Positions 9,540-18,053 of a stretch of DNA of 64,000 nt are shown piece by piece; positions within the stretch are counted from its first letter, which is position 1, and every line of letters starts with the position of its first letter. The position numbers and the translations under genes were made by a program. The notes under the pieces were generated by a model. It did no database searches. It was not told the DNA's origin and saw only the letters and a program-made list of their open reading frames with translations. Source of the DNA: an uncultured Prevotellaceae bacterium (lineage in GTDB: Bacteria > Bacteroidota > Bacteroidia > Bacteroidales > Bacteroidaceae); assembly GCA_902767775.1 (NCBI GenBank), contig CACXIP010000031.1, positions 1 to 64,000 on the forward strand. Reading direction: 5' to 3'.

Positions 9540-9920
9540 ATGCCAGAAGGAACACCTGTAAAAAAATATGGCTGCCCTGTGAAACGGTATGTGCAGACCA
9601 TGGATTTGAAAGACGAACCGACACTGATTGCCCGTTATCGCCGCGCCCACAGCCGTGAGGAGGCATGGCAGGAAATTCTCGACGGCATCAGACAGGTAGG
9701 TATTCTTGAAATGGAGGTCTACATCTGCGGTGCACGTCTTGTGATGATTGTCGAGGCTCCTGATGACTTCCAATGGGATGATGCCATGGCGCGGTTGGCC
9801 ACCCTACCGCGCCAGGCAGAGTGGGAGGAGTTTGTCGCACAGTTTCAACGGTGCGAAGCCAATGCCACCAGTGATGAGAAATGGCAGATGATGGAGCGTA
9901 TATTCCACCTTTATGAATAA
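9540..9920 (+). CDS. RhaM-type sugar mutarotase (DUF718 family), likely fucose-cluster associated
   Basis: The 126-residue protein matches the L-rhamnose mutarotase (RhaM) fold family. It shows RYVQTMDLKDEP followed by YRRAH, the equivalent of the RhaM catalytic strand and His. Family enzymes interconvert anomers of 6-deoxy sugars. Its place 26 bp after fucP suggests it serves L-fucose or a related deoxy sugar. The long start is kept because the conserved strand begins before the internal Met at 9600. Confidence 0.8.
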   Translation: MPEGTPVKKYGCPVKRYVQTMDLKDEPTLIARYRRAHSREEAWQEILDGIRQVGILEMEVYICGARLVMIVEAPDDFQWDDAMARLATLPRQAEWEEFVAQFQRCEANATSDEKWQMMERIFHLYE

Positions 9921-9934
9921 AACATTCGTAAAAT

Positions 9935-9965
9935 TTTGTGAATTGAGAAAAATAACGTTACTTTG
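9935..9965 (+). promoter_or_regulatory. Promoter TTTG-N19-TTACTTTG
   Basis: The -33 box TTTG (9935-9938) and a -7 box TTACTTTG (9958-9965, one mismatch to TAnnTTTG) are 19 bp apart and about 40 bp before the ATG at 10005. Confidence 0.7.
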
Positions 9966-10004
9966 CATCGATTTTGAAATGTCTCACTTTTAATAATGAC
10001 TATT

Positions 10005-10610
10005 ATGAAAAAATTTCTTTTTACAATTGTGGCTGTATTGATGGCAGCACCTTCTTTCGCTCAGTTCAGCAGCGGTGGCTTCTCTCTCGATGAGGAACAT
10101 CTGTATTGGGGCGTGCGCTTCGGTATGAACTTCAGCAGCATTGGTGGTGACGTTGTTAAGGCCGACAAAAAACGTACCGGTATGACGCTCGGTGGTGTTG
10201 TCGGTTTGCGTGTCACAGAGAGTACACCTGTATTCCTTGAGAGTGGATTCTACTACACCCAGCGTGGTGCCAAGACTTTGGAATTTAAGGGATTGGATGC
10301 AGAAAAATTAAATGCTGATGACTTGAAGGGTCATATCAACTATTTTGAAATTCCTTTGCTCATCAAGTATGGTATTTCTACTGAGAACAATTTTGCTATT
10401 TTGCCATTATTCGGACCTTATGTTGGCTTCTCCCTGTCTAAGGACTCCAAATACCTGAAGCGTTCTGATATGGGATTCAAACTGGGTTGCGGTCTGGAGT
10501 GGAACAACCTCTATGCAGAGGCCTTCTATCAGTTTGGTGTTGTCAACATCGCTGACAAAGGTTCTTCACACGGCAAGAACCTCGGTATCAACATCGGTGT
10601 CAACTTCTAA
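10005..10610 (+). CDS. PorT-family outer-membrane beta-barrel protein
   Basis: The 201-residue protein has a signal peptide (KKFLFTIVAVLMAAPSFAQ, cleavage after Ala-Gln). After it come alternating hydrophobic strands, a LYWGVRFGMNFS opening and a final strand ending in NIGVNF with a C-terminal Phe. This is the pattern of the Bacteroidota outer-membrane beta-barrel (PF13568-like) family. Function is unknown. It has its own promoter and terminator and is a single transcription unit. ATG 10005 is preferred over 9996 because it starts a standard signal peptide. Confidence 0.82.
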   Translation: MKKFLFTIVAVLMAAPSFAQFSSGGFSLDEEHLYWGVRFGMNFSSIGGDVVKADKKRTGMTLGGVVGLRVTESTPVFLESGFYYTQRGAKTLEFKGLDAEKLNADDLKGHINYFEIPLLIKYGISTENNFAILPLFGPYVGFSLSKDSKYLKRSDMGFKLGCGLEWNNLYAEAFYQFGVVNIADKGSSHGKNLGINIGVNF

Positions 10611-10630
10611 AAAATTATATCACATCGTCA

Positions 10631-10668
10631 AACAGGGGCAAGGTCCGGTAGGACTTACCCCTGTTTTG
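10631..10668 (+). terminator. Intrinsic terminator after the barrel gene
   Basis: Strong hairpin: AACAGGGG pairs with CCCCTGTT and the inner AGGTCC pairs with GGACTT around a four-base loop. TTTTGAGTTTT follows. Confidence 0.85.
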
Positions 10669-10690
10669 AGTTTTGAGTTTTGAGATTTAA
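10665..10690 (+). repeat. GTTTTGA tandem repeat
   Basis: Three copies of a 7-bp unit (GTTTTGA) directly follow the terminator. A related run occurs at 56285-56320. Confidence 0.6.
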
Positions 10691-10760
10691 TCTTATATAT
10701 AAGCCACTCATAAGCTTAAACTTCTAATCTCCCAAACTCCCAAATCCTTCACCTCCATCT

Positions 10761-10828
10761 CCCCCCAACCCCAAACGACCAAACGACCAACCCCCCAAAC
10801 GACCAAACGCCCACCCCCCCAAACGACC
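10761..10828 (+). repeat. C-run and AAACGACC repeat leader upstream of the FAD gene
   Basis: Homopolymer runs C6 (10761-10766), C4 (10769-10772), C6 (10791-10796) and C7 (10814-10820) alternate with five AAACGACC-like units. The last unit ends 5 bp before the ATG at 10834. The opposite strand is G-rich, with four G-tracts. No promoter box was seen in this gap. Confidence 0.8.
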
Positions 10829-10833
10829 AAAAA

Positions 10834-12402
10834 ATGACCACCGAACTGCAAGTGCGCGTTGTGCCTCGAGTGGCAGCATCACAAGAGGCATTGATAGGAT
10901 ATCTCGCAAGAGAACATGGCTTCTCGTGCGAGGAAATCACCCATGTGTGTATCTTGCGGCGTAGTATTGACGCACGACAGCGTACCATCTATGTCAACCT
11001 TAAACTCAGAGTGTATGTCAATGAGCAACCTGAGGACGACGAGTATGAGCGGACGGTATATGGTGATGTCAGCGAATCGCCACAGGTTGTTGTGGTGGGA
11101 GAGGGCCCAGGAGGACTTTTTGCTGCTTTGCGCCTTGTGGAACTTGGCCTGCGACCAGTGGTGGTGGAACGTGGAAAGGATGTTTCCTCACGCCGCCGCG
11201 ACTTGGCGGCCATTACGCGGACCCAACAGGTGGACAGTGAGAGCAACTACTGCTTCGGAGAGGGTGGGGCAGGTACTTATTCCGATGGCAAACTATATAC
11301 CCGTTCCAAAAAACGGGGCAATGTGGAAAAAATCCTCCGCGTGTTCTGTCAGCATGGGGCTTCCACCGCCATCCTCGCAGATGCACATCCCCATATCGGT
11401 ACCGACAAACTGCCGTTGGTCATCGCGGCCATGCGCGACACCATCCTCCGCAGTGGCGGTGAGGTACACCACCAGACACGCATGACACAACTGCTGGTGG
11501 AGGGCGACCGCGTCGTGGGCATCGAGGCGGAGGATACCGCTCAAGGTGTCACCCGTAGGTTCATGGGGCCCGTCATCCTCGCTACGGGGCATTCTGCAAG
11601 AGATGTCTACCGCTACCTCCATTCCTCGGGAATAGAAATTGAGGCAAAGGGTATTGCTGTGGGTGTTAGGCTTGAGCATTCCTCCAAATTGATAGACCAA
11701 ATCCAATATCACAATCCGGAAGGGCGTGGTGCATATCTTCCCGCTGCTGAATACAGTTATGTCACGCAGGTAGATGGCCGTGGCGTCTATTCCTTCTGCA
11801 TGTGTCCGGGCGGTTTTGTCATACCTGCTGCTACAGGTCCCGAACAGATTGTGGTCAATGGCATGAGTCCCAGCAACCGCGGTACACGGTGGTCGAACAG
11901 CGGTATGGTGGTCGAGATGAGAGCCGAGGACATTGAGGGGGATGACCCATTGCGTGTGATGCGCTTCCAAGAATCCCTTGAGCACAGTTGTTGGATACAG
12001 GGCAACAGACAGCAGACGGCACCTGCCCAGCGCATGTATGACTTTGTCAAAGCGCGATTCAGTCAAAGTCTGCCAGAATCTTCCTACGCTCCCGGATTGG
12101 TGTCAAGTGCGCTTCACGAATGGTTGCCGGCAGAGATTGCCAACCGTCTGCGGCAGGGTTTTGTTGTTTTTGGACACAACAGCCGTGGGTTCCTCACCAA
12201 TGAGGCGGTGCTCATCGCGGTGGAGAGCCGTACATCCTCACCGGTGCGCATCCTGCGTGATGGCAGTACCTTGCAGCATATTCGCCTTCAAGGCTTGTTC
12301 CCCTGTGGTGAGGGGGCAGGATATGCGGGAGGCATCGTCTCAGCGGGCATCGACGGTGAGCGCTGCGCAGAGATGTGCGCTGATTATTTGAAATCCTCGT
12401 AA
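10834..12402 (+). CDS. FAD-dependent oxidoreductase (COG2509-type)
   Basis: The 522-residue protein has an N-terminal extension of about 85 residues. A Rossmann FAD motif follows (VVVVGEGPGGLFAALRL), then VVERG, a CFGEGGAGTYSDGKL segment and a C-terminal FPCGEGAGYAGGI flavin motif. This is the uncharacterised FAD-dependent dehydrogenase family of about 520 residues found widely in bacteria. Substrate is unknown. It appears to be a single gene; the neighbouring GH43-like gene has its own promoter. The start lies directly after an unusual C-rich repeat that occupies the usual ribosome-binding region. Confidence 0.85.
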   Translation: MTTELQVRVVPRVAASQEALIGYLAREHGFSCEEITHVCILRRSIDARQRTIYVNLKLRVYVNEQPEDDEYERTVYGDVSESPQVVVVGEGPGGLFAALRLVELGLRPVVVERGKDVSSRRRDLAAITRTQQVDSESNYCFGEGGAGTYSDGKLYTRSKKRGNVEKILRVFCQHGASTAILADAHPHIGTDKLPLVIAAMRDTILRSGGEVHHQTRMTQLLVEGDRVVGIEAEDTAQGVTRRFMGPVILATGHSARDVYRYLHSSGIEIEAKGIAVGVRLEHSSKLIDQIQYHNPEGRGAYLPAAEYSYVTQVDGRGVYSFCMCPGGFVIPAATGPEQIVVNGMSPSNRGTRWSNSGMVVEMRAEDIEGDDPLRVMRFQESLEHSCWIQGNRQQTAPAQRMYDFVKARFSQSLPESSYAPGLVSSALHEWLPAEIANRLRQGFVVFGHNSRGFLTNEAVLIAVESRTSSPVRILRDGSTLQHIRLQGLFPCGEGAGYAGGIVSAGIDGERCAEMCADYLKSS

Positions 12403-12544
12403 TATTATCCGACCTGTCCGACCTCTCTTGTCTTTCGTTTCATTTCGTTTCTTTTTCTTTTTATACGGCAGGTCAACATCAGATATTCATCCAATAGAAA
12501 AAATATTGGAAACATCTGCTAAAATTTGTCCCAGTGAAAATGCG

Positions 12545-12552
12545 TATTTTTG
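12545..12552 (+). promoter_or_regulatory. Promoter -7 box (TATTTTTG) of the GH43-like gene
   Basis: Exact TAnnTTTG match 24 bp before the ATG at 12576. It excludes the in-frame ATG at 12534, which lies upstream of the box. A TTTG at 12525-12528 is spaced 16 bp, shorter than usual. Confidence 0.7.
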
Positions 12553-12575
12553 CAAAAACATTCATTTTCACGATT

Positions 12576-14621
12576 ATGAACAGATTTTTATTCCAAGTCA
12601 TCTTCCTTTTTGTGGCATTGACAGCCAATGCCCAGAATCCCTATCTCCCGCTTTGGGAGCATCTGCCCGATGGTGAACCCCGTGTGTTTGAAGACCCCGA
12701 TAACCCAGGGAAATACCGTGCCTATATCATCGGTTCTCATGATGTCAACTACACTTCCTATTGCAGCAACGACATTCACGCTTGGTCGGCTCCCGTGGAG
12801 GACCTGAGCCAATGGCGTGACGAGGGTTCCATCTTCACCTATTATGTCGACGGACAATGGGACACGATGTTTGCACCCGACCTCGTGGAGGTGAGGGACA
12901 AGGCGACTGGTAAGAAAACCTATTACCTTTATCCTCACTCGCGCGGATGGGGCAGGATTGCAATGGTGTGCAAAGGTGACCGTCCCGATGGCCCATTCAC
13001 TCCCATCAACCTCACCGAAGACGGTCGTCGCTGCGTGGAAGGGTCGCTGATTGATTTCGACCCGTCGGTGTTCATCGAGAACATCACTGACAAAAAAGAC
13101 CCCGACTTCAACAAGGGCTTTAGGGCATACGTGTTCTATGGCTTCCAGCACTCCACAGCCTGTGAACTCGACCAAAACAATATGTACGCCATGAGACCGG
13201 GTACCCAACTGCATGACTACTTCATCCCGGCAAGTTCCAGCTTTGGTGTGGTGCGTGACCCGGAGGGAACACAATATCCTTCACTTTACAAGGGACAAAA
13301 CCCTGGCGATTTCAACTTCTTTGAGGCTTCGTCCATCAGACAGGTGGGCAACAAATATGTCATGGTGTTCTCTGGCTACTCTGGTCCTGACTACGGACTG
13401 GGTTCCACCAACTCTGCCTTGCGCTATGCATTTGGAGACAGTCCGCTCGGACCATGGCGTTCAGGTGGTGTGTTGGTTGACTCCCGAGGTGTGGTGCCCA
13501 ATGAGGATGGCTCACATCTCACCACTTCAAATGCCGCGCACAACACCCACGGTTCACTGCAGGAAATCAATGGACAGTGGTACGTGTTCTATCACCGTCC
13601 ACCTCGCGGCTTCGGTTACGCACGTCAGGCAATGGTGGCTCCTGTCAAGATAACATGGGACAAGAAGGCGGTGGCTGATGGAGGAAAAGTGACCATCACA
13701 GCGTATGACCCTTTCACTAAGGACAATGTTTGGAAAGCCTCTGCCGCTGATGGCAACACCTATACTGGTGCTGAGGTGACCTCTGAGGGCTTCCAGATTT
13801 TCGGACTGCCTCCCTATCAGTATTACTCCGCCGGATATGCCTGCTATATGTCGGGCAACAACTGGATGCAGGACAATCATGACGTGTGGAACAACAGCAT
13901 GGATCTGGCTGGCATCACCAACAAAGGTGTGGTGGGCTTCAAATACTTCGGATTTGGCGGAGTGGCAAAGGATACCAAAGGTGTGAAAGCTTTCGAGGGA
14001 ACCAAAAAGGGCGATGGTACCATGCTCAACATCAACCTTACACCCGGTGGAAAGGGTGCTTTCCGCATACATGTGATGCTCGACGGCCCATGGGCGAATG
14101 ACGTATGGAAAGGACGTGAGATTGCCGTCATTGATGTGCCTGGCGATGCTCCTCGCACTTCAAAGGTCTATCAGGTGGCTGTTCCTGCTGTGGAGGGGCT
14201 GAAGGGCAAGCACGCCATCTATCTCGTGGCTGAGGGACCCGAGGTGGAACAACCGGCCAATCCACGTCCGAGGTTTGGCGGTCCGCAGCAGCCGCAGCGC
14301 CCGCAGGGACTCTTCGACCTCCATGGTATCGCATTCACCAAACAAGGTGTGGCATGTGTGCCTCCCGTTGTTCCGACGGTCACCATCACTGTTGATGGAA
14401 AACAGGTGAGGCTTCCCAACATCCCTGAGCGCTCGTCGAATACAAACGGCTATACCGACTACTCGCATTATCAGGTGTATGCACCTGTTAAGGCCAACTC
14501 CGTCATCAAGGCAACGGCATCCGACCCCGCAGTGTCGATTAAGGTCAGTCAGATAGTGGATGGCCGCGCTTCCGTGAGATGCACCTACAAGGGATTGGAG
14601 AAAATCTATCTCATCAATTAA
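12576..14621 (+). CDS. Secreted glycoside hydrolase family 43-like protein
   Basis: The 681-residue exported protein has a signal peptide (NRFLFQVIFLFVALTANAQ). A five-bladed-propeller-like region spans about 20-390, with the early acidic FEDPDN segment, WDTMFAPDLVE, FDPSVF and FFEASSIRQ motifs expected of GH43-type enzymes that act on arabinose or xylose polymers. The C-terminal part (about 430-590) looks like a beta-sandwich carbohydrate-binding domain with a Pro/Gln-rich loop. No type IX sorting signal is obvious. Substrate is not fixed by sequence. It is transcribed alone between its own promoter and a bidirectional terminator. Confidence 0.78.
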   Translation: MNRFLFQVIFLFVALTANAQNPYLPLWEHLPDGEPRVFEDPDNPGKYRAYIIGSHDVNYTSYCSNDIHAWSAPVEDLSQWRDEGSIFTYYVDGQWDTMFAPDLVEVRDKATGKKTYYLYPHSRGWGRIAMVCKGDRPDGPFTPINLTEDGRRCVEGSLIDFDPSVFIENITDKKDPDFNKGFRAYVFYGFQHSTACELDQNNMYAMRPGTQLHDYFIPASSSFGVVRDPEGTQYPSLYKGQNPGDFNFFEASSIRQVGNKYVMVFSGYSGPDYGLGSTNSALRYAFGDSPLGPWRSGGVLVDSRGVVPNEDGSHLTTSNAAHNTHGSLQEINGQWYVFYHRPPRGFGYARQAMVAPVKITWDKKAVADGGKVTITAYDPFTKDNVWKASAADGNTYTGAEVTSEGFQIFGLPPYQYYSAGYACYMSGNNWMQDNHDVWNNSMDLAGITNKGVVGFKYFGFGGVAKDTKGVKAFEGTKKGDGTMLNINLTPGGKGAFRIHVMLDGPWANDVWKGREIAVIDVPGDAPRTSKVYQVAVPAVEGLKGKHAIYLVAEGPEVEQPANPRPRFGGPQQPQRPQGLFDLHGIAFTKQGVACVPPVVPTVTITVDGKQVRLPNIPERSSNTNGYTDYSHYQVYAPVKANSVIKATASDPAVSIKVSQIVDGRASVRCTYKGLEKIYLIN

Positions 14622-14638
14622 CCACGGAAACCAACCAT

Positions 14639-14672
14639 AAAAAATCCCCTCATCGCAATGAGGGGATTTTTT
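14639..14672. terminator. Bidirectional intrinsic terminator
   Basis: Perfect 15-bp arms (14639-14653 and 14658-14672) surround a CGCA loop, with A6 and T6 at the outer ends. It sits between two convergent genes and can serve both. Confidence 0.93.
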
Positions 14673-14734
14673 ATGGGGTAAAACAAATTCTTAGTTTTGT
14701 CCAATTCGTAAGATTTCTCTGACTGTATAAAATA

Positions 14735-15598
14735 TTACAAGTCACTATAGCTGCCCGAGAAGGTGGTCACGCTCATGTCGCCGGTCTGGTAGCCCCGCTT
14801 GAGCCAGCGCATGCGCTGTTCGGAGGTGCCGTGGGTAAACGATTCCGGCTGTGAGTAGCCTTGTGCTTGCTCCTGCAGATAGTTGTCGCCGATGTGCTGT
14901 GCGCAGTTGATGGCCTCGCGCATATCAGTCTCATCGAGTGAGCCGAAAGCTTCGTCCTCATAGTGAGCCCAAACTCCGGAGTAGTAGTCGGCCAACAGTT
15001 CGAGACGCACACTGATCTGGTTGGCTGCCTTTTGGTTGGTCTGGCTCATCTGCGAATGGGCCTTGCCCAGAATGCCAAGCAGGTTTTCCACGTGATGGCC
15101 CACCTCATGTGCAATCACATAGGCACGGGCAAAGTCACCGCCTGATTTCAACTGTTTCTCCATCTGCTGGAAGAAAGCCAGGTCAAGGTATAACTTTTGG
15201 TCGGCAGAGCAATAGAAAGGACCTACTGCAGATGTGGCACCGCCGCAATTGGTCTGGACCCTACCCTTGAAAATAACCAATGTGGGAGGGGTATATTGGG
15301 CGTTGAATTTCTGCTTGAAAACAGCCGACCACACATCCTCGGTGCTGGCCAATACTTGCCTGCAGAATTTCACTTGCTCTTCTTCCTCAGGCGAGAAGGT
15401 TTGCTGACCCTGCTCCTCCGTCTGGGCTCCGCCCAGTCCGCCGGCCTGCTCCAACACTTCCATGGGGTTGCCACCCATCAGCAGCGTGATGATGCCGATG
15501 AGAATCATACCTCCTATGCCCATACCAGCCATCGTGCCGGTACTCATTCCTCGGCGATCCTCGAAATTCTCGCTCTCTCTTCTTCCGTCAAGATCCAT
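14735..15598 (-). CDS. ypfJ: Neutral zinc metallopeptidase (YpfJ/PF04228 family)
   Basis: The 287-residue membrane-anchored protein has a charged N-terminus (MDLDGRRESENFEDRRG), one TM helix at about 22-41, a Gly/Gln-rich linker, and the zinc motif HEVGH at 164-168. This matches YpfJ in length and order. Its physiological role is poorly known. It is a single minus-strand gene with a promoter box at 15639-15646, convergent with the GH43-like gene. Confidence 0.9.
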   Translation of the reverse strand: MDLDGRRESENFEDRRGMSTGTMAGMGIGGMILIGIITLLMGGNPMEVLEQAGGLGGAQTEEQGQQTFSPEEEEQVKFCRQVLASTEDVWSAVFKQKFNAQYTPPTLVIFKGRVQTNCGGATSAVGPFYCSADQKLYLDLAFFQQMEKQLKSGGDFARAYVIAHEVGHHVENLLGILGKAHSQMSQTNQKAANQISVRLELLADYYSGVWAHYEDEAFGSLDETDMREAINCAQHIGDNYLQEQAQGYSQPESFTHGTSEQRMRWLKRGYQTGDMSVTTFSGSYSDL

Positions 15599-15638
15599 AA
15601 TATTAAGGTTTGGTTAATGATTCTTGTTGTTAGTGTGC

Positions 15639-15646
15639 AAATATAC
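15639..15646 (-). promoter_or_regulatory. ypfJ promoter -7 box (TATATTTG)
   Basis: Exact TAnnTTTG match on the minus strand about 40 bp before the start codon. Confidence 0.6.
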
Positions 15647-15758
15647 GAAGATTTTTTAAAAAGTGCATTATTCCAACGTTTTTTTTGATTAAAAATGACA
15701 AAACCCACATTAGCTTGTTGGTGTGATAAAGATTTTTTATATTAAAAATGAACGAAAA

Positions 15759-15790
15759 TTTGCTGATTTCATCCTTTTTTCTTATCTTCG
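15759..15790 (+). promoter_or_regulatory. Promoter TTTG-N20-TATCTTCG
   Basis: The -33 TTTG (15759-15762) and -7 TATCTTCG (15783-15790, one mismatch) have ideal spacing, 33 bp before the ATG at 15824. Confidence 0.7.
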
Positions 15791-15823
15791 CAACATAGTT
15801 GAACAACCCAATCCTTATTTATT

Positions 15824-16453
15824 ATGAACAAACACGAGAAATTTGTCATTACCATTAACCGCCAATTTGGCACTGGCGGGCACGAGGTGGGTGCTGCCAT
15901 CGCCGAGCGCCTCGGTGTGAAACTGCTTGACAAGCAAATCCTTGAAGCAGTGGCGAAGAAGTTTGCTATCGATGAGGAGACCGTACATAAGTTGGAGGCA
16001 CGCAACAGGTCTTGGTGGGACGATTTTACACAATTCTACCGTTCCTATATCGTTGACAACGAATACCATGACCTCGGTCCGGAACTCACCTCGCATCAAT
16101 TGTTTGAGGCACAGGCTTCTGTTATCCGTCAGATTGCGGAGGAGGAGTCGTGCGTGGTGGTGGGCAGGTGCGCTTTCGACATCTTCCGCCATCATCCCAA
16201 CGCACTCAAAATATTCATCCACAGCCCGGAGGAGAAGCGTATCAAGCGTATCGTCGAAAAGTATGGCGTCTCTTCAGCTGACGCCAAACTGATGATTGTG
16301 GACAACGACTACACCCGAGAACTGTATACCAAAACATATACAGGAACCGAGTGGTATGATGCCCGCAACTATGATGTATGTCTTGATGTGAGTGCCTTCG
16401 GACTGAATGGCACCGTCGACTATCTGCTGGCACTGATTGGTGAAGGCAGGTAA
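15824..16453 (+). CDS. Cytidylate kinase-like protein
   Basis: The 209-residue cytoplasmic protein belongs to the cytidylate-kinase-like family (PF13189). The P-loop is of the type INRQFGTGGHEVG (11-23). A VVVGRCAFDIF segment and a lid region with KRIKRIVEKYG follow. These proteins resemble Cmk, but their nucleotide substrate is not well established. It has its own promoter. Its stop is 4 bp from the stop of the convergent DUF3237 gene, with no terminator between them. Confidence 0.82.
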   Translation: MNKHEKFVITINRQFGTGGHEVGAAIAERLGVKLLDKQILEAVAKKFAIDEETVHKLEARNRSWWDDFTQFYRSYIVDNEYHDLGPELTSHQLFEAQASVIRQIAEEESCVVVGRCAFDIFRHHPNALKIFIHSPEEKRIKRIVEKYGVSSADAKLMIVDNDYTRELYTKTYTGTEWYDARNYDVCLDVSAFGLNGTVDYLLALIGEGR

Positions 16454-16457
16454 GGTG

Positions 16458-16973
16458 CTATTTCACCTTCCATACATTCAGTGTAATGCCTCCGCCAGGT
16501 CCGCCCCAGGCGGGGGCACAGACAAAGATGGCGTTGTTGAGCCAGGCATACTTGCTGTCGTTGGGTGCTTCGAATCTCGGAGAACACCTGAAATAAAATG
16601 AGGGTCTGCCTTGGGCATCCTGACTGTTGCTGATGATGCCTTTGTTGCGGATGTGGATGTATACGCCATCATCGGTCTTGATGGAATAGATAGCCTCTAT
16701 TTCCGTACGGTTGGTCTTGGAGTCGGCCATCTGATAGTCTGCTCCTCCATTGAGGATGGTGCCTTTGAGCAACGGTCCTTCGAAGGTGCCGCCAGTTATA
16801 GGAATGACGGTTCTCCGCCCATGGGATGTCTCACCCACGGAGTAGGTTTCTCCAAGGGTTACTTTCAGTTGCATGACGAATTCTAATTCAGGGGTCTCTG
16901 CTGGGACGGTGGTTTGTGCGCCAACCGTGAGGGACAACAGTGTCATGATGACAAATAAGATGGTTTTTCTCAT
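16458..16973 (-). CDS. Secreted DUF3237-family protein
   Basis: The 171-residue protein has a signal peptide (RKTILFVIMTLLSLTVGAQ). A small beta-barrel-like domain follows, with ELEFVMQLKVTLGE, a GGTFEGPLLKGTIL motif and a terminal TLNVWKVK, typical of DUF3237 (PF11578). Function is unknown. The Met at 16973 is chosen because a TACTTTTG promoter box at 17004-17011 lies just upstream, inside the longer reading frame that begins at 17084. Confidence 0.82.
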   Translation of the reverse strand: MRKTILFVIMTLLSLTVGAQTTVPAETPELEFVMQLKVTLGETYSVGETSHGRRTVIPITGGTFEGPLLKGTILNGGADYQMADSKTNRTEIEAIYSIKTDDGVYIHIRNKGIISNSQDAQGRPSFYFRCSPRFEAPNDSKYAWLNNAIFVCAPAWGGPGGGITLNVWKVK

Positions 16974-17003
16974 GTTGTGATGGTTTAGGGTTTTATTTTC
17001 GTG

Positions 17004-17011
17004 CAAAAGTA
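17004..17011 (-). promoter_or_regulatory. DUF3237 gene promoter -7 box (TACTTTTG)
   Basis: Exact TAnnTTTG match on the minus strand, 30 bp before the start at 16973. Confidence 0.6.
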
Positions 17012-17094
17012 ACAACTTTTTTCCTAAATATGTGATAACAATTTGGAAAAAGAATACTCTATAATAATAGAAACAATCACTCAATTATTGAATT

Positions 17095-17898
17095 ATGCCA
17101 TTTAATTACATAAGAATCAATTATGAAGTAATGATTGATACAAAAAACTGTTACAAGACCATTCCGGAACTTGTTGATGCAGTCAGTCATTCCATTGACA
17201 CACAGTTCATGGTTTCCCATGAAGACAACATTGACCAACCGTTACACAATGAGGTCCATACAAGATATGTCGTGTCGGGTAAAAGGAGTTTTGAAGCGGC
17301 CAAAGGGTATCCTAATAAAAAGATTGCAGTGCTTAATTACGCCAACAACCACTCGATAGGCGGAGCACCATTCAGCGCCGGGGCTCAGGAAGAATCGCTT
17401 TGCAGGTGCTCTACTCTTTTGCCTTGCTTGGAAGCGATGAGAAAACCTTTCTATCAACTGCATCGCCAGATGTACATGGCCCACGAATTGGATTATTTGG
17501 GTAATGATGACCTCATCTATACGCCTGATGTGGTGGTATTCAAAACTGACGAGCGAACAAATCCTGTTTATCCCCAAATGATGTGCAGAGATGAGTGGTA
17601 TAAAGTCAATGTCATTACCTGTGCCGCCCCACAGTTGAATAAGGCAGCTGACCTTCCAAATAATTATGAGCAAATCATACGCTCACGCATCAAGAAAATT
17701 CTTGACGTGGCATCCATGGAAGGCAACGAGGTGGTCATTCTTGGCGCTTGGGGATGTGGCGCATTCAAAAATCCTATTGAGATAGTCGCCAGGATTTTTG
17801 TTGAACTCGTCAAGAATTATGATTTTGAAGTCGTTGAATTCGCTCTGGCAACGACGAATGATGTGGAGGACTCTGCTTTTGCTCGTTATCTGCGATAA
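17095..17898 (+). CDS. Microbial-type poly(ADP-ribose) glycohydrolase-like protein (TIGR02452 family)
   Basis: The 267-residue protein shows the microbial PARG macrodomain signature: LNYANNHSIGGAPFSAGAQEE (about 80-100), with the paired acidic residues EE at 99-100, then SLCRCSTL, and GAWGCGAF at 217-224. Related enzymes release ADP-ribose from modified substrates. The loop reads GGA where many members have GGG. The gene is visibly more AT-rich than its neighbours, stands alone and lacks a clear TAnnTTTG box, which hints at transfer. The start may instead be 17131 (255 residues); no ribosome-binding site decides it. Confidence 0.83.
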   Translation: MPFNYIRINYEVMIDTKNCYKTIPELVDAVSHSIDTQFMVSHEDNIDQPLHNEVHTRYVVSGKRSFEAAKGYPNKKIAVLNYANNHSIGGAPFSAGAQEESLCRCSTLLPCLEAMRKPFYQLHRQMYMAHELDYLGNDDLIYTPDVVVFKTDERTNPVYPQMMCRDEWYKVNVITCAAPQLNKAADLPNNYEQIIRSRIKKILDVASMEGNEVVILGAWGCGAFKNPIEIVARIFVELVKNYDFEVVEFALATTNDVEDSAFARYLR

Positions 17899-17989
17899 CT
17901 TTGTCATTCTTTTTCTCTTCACCCTGTCGTTTGTCAATTGTCTTCTCGGGTTCTTCACAATGATAGGGTAGGGATTTTTGAGTACTTTT

Positions 17990-18021
17990 TTTGCTGCTTT
18001 GCAGGAAAATGTGTAATTTTG
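17990..18021 (+). promoter_or_regulatory. pheT promoter TTTG-N20-TAATTTTG
   Basis: The -33 TTTG (17990-17993) and perfect -7 TAATTTTG (18014-18021) have a 20-bp spacer and lie 32 bp before the pheT ATG. Confidence 0.8.
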
Positions 18022-18053
18022 CACGATTTTTCATAGACATTAATTGATAAGCA

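Noticed and set aside
10724-10988. Gly/Arg/Trp-rich minus-strand frames
   Set aside because: They translate the C-run repeat region backwards and have no start context or family.
17060-17065. TATAAT as a sigma-70-like -10 box before the PARG-like gene
   Set aside because: No suitable -35 at 16-18 bp, and AT-rich DNA gives such matches by chance.
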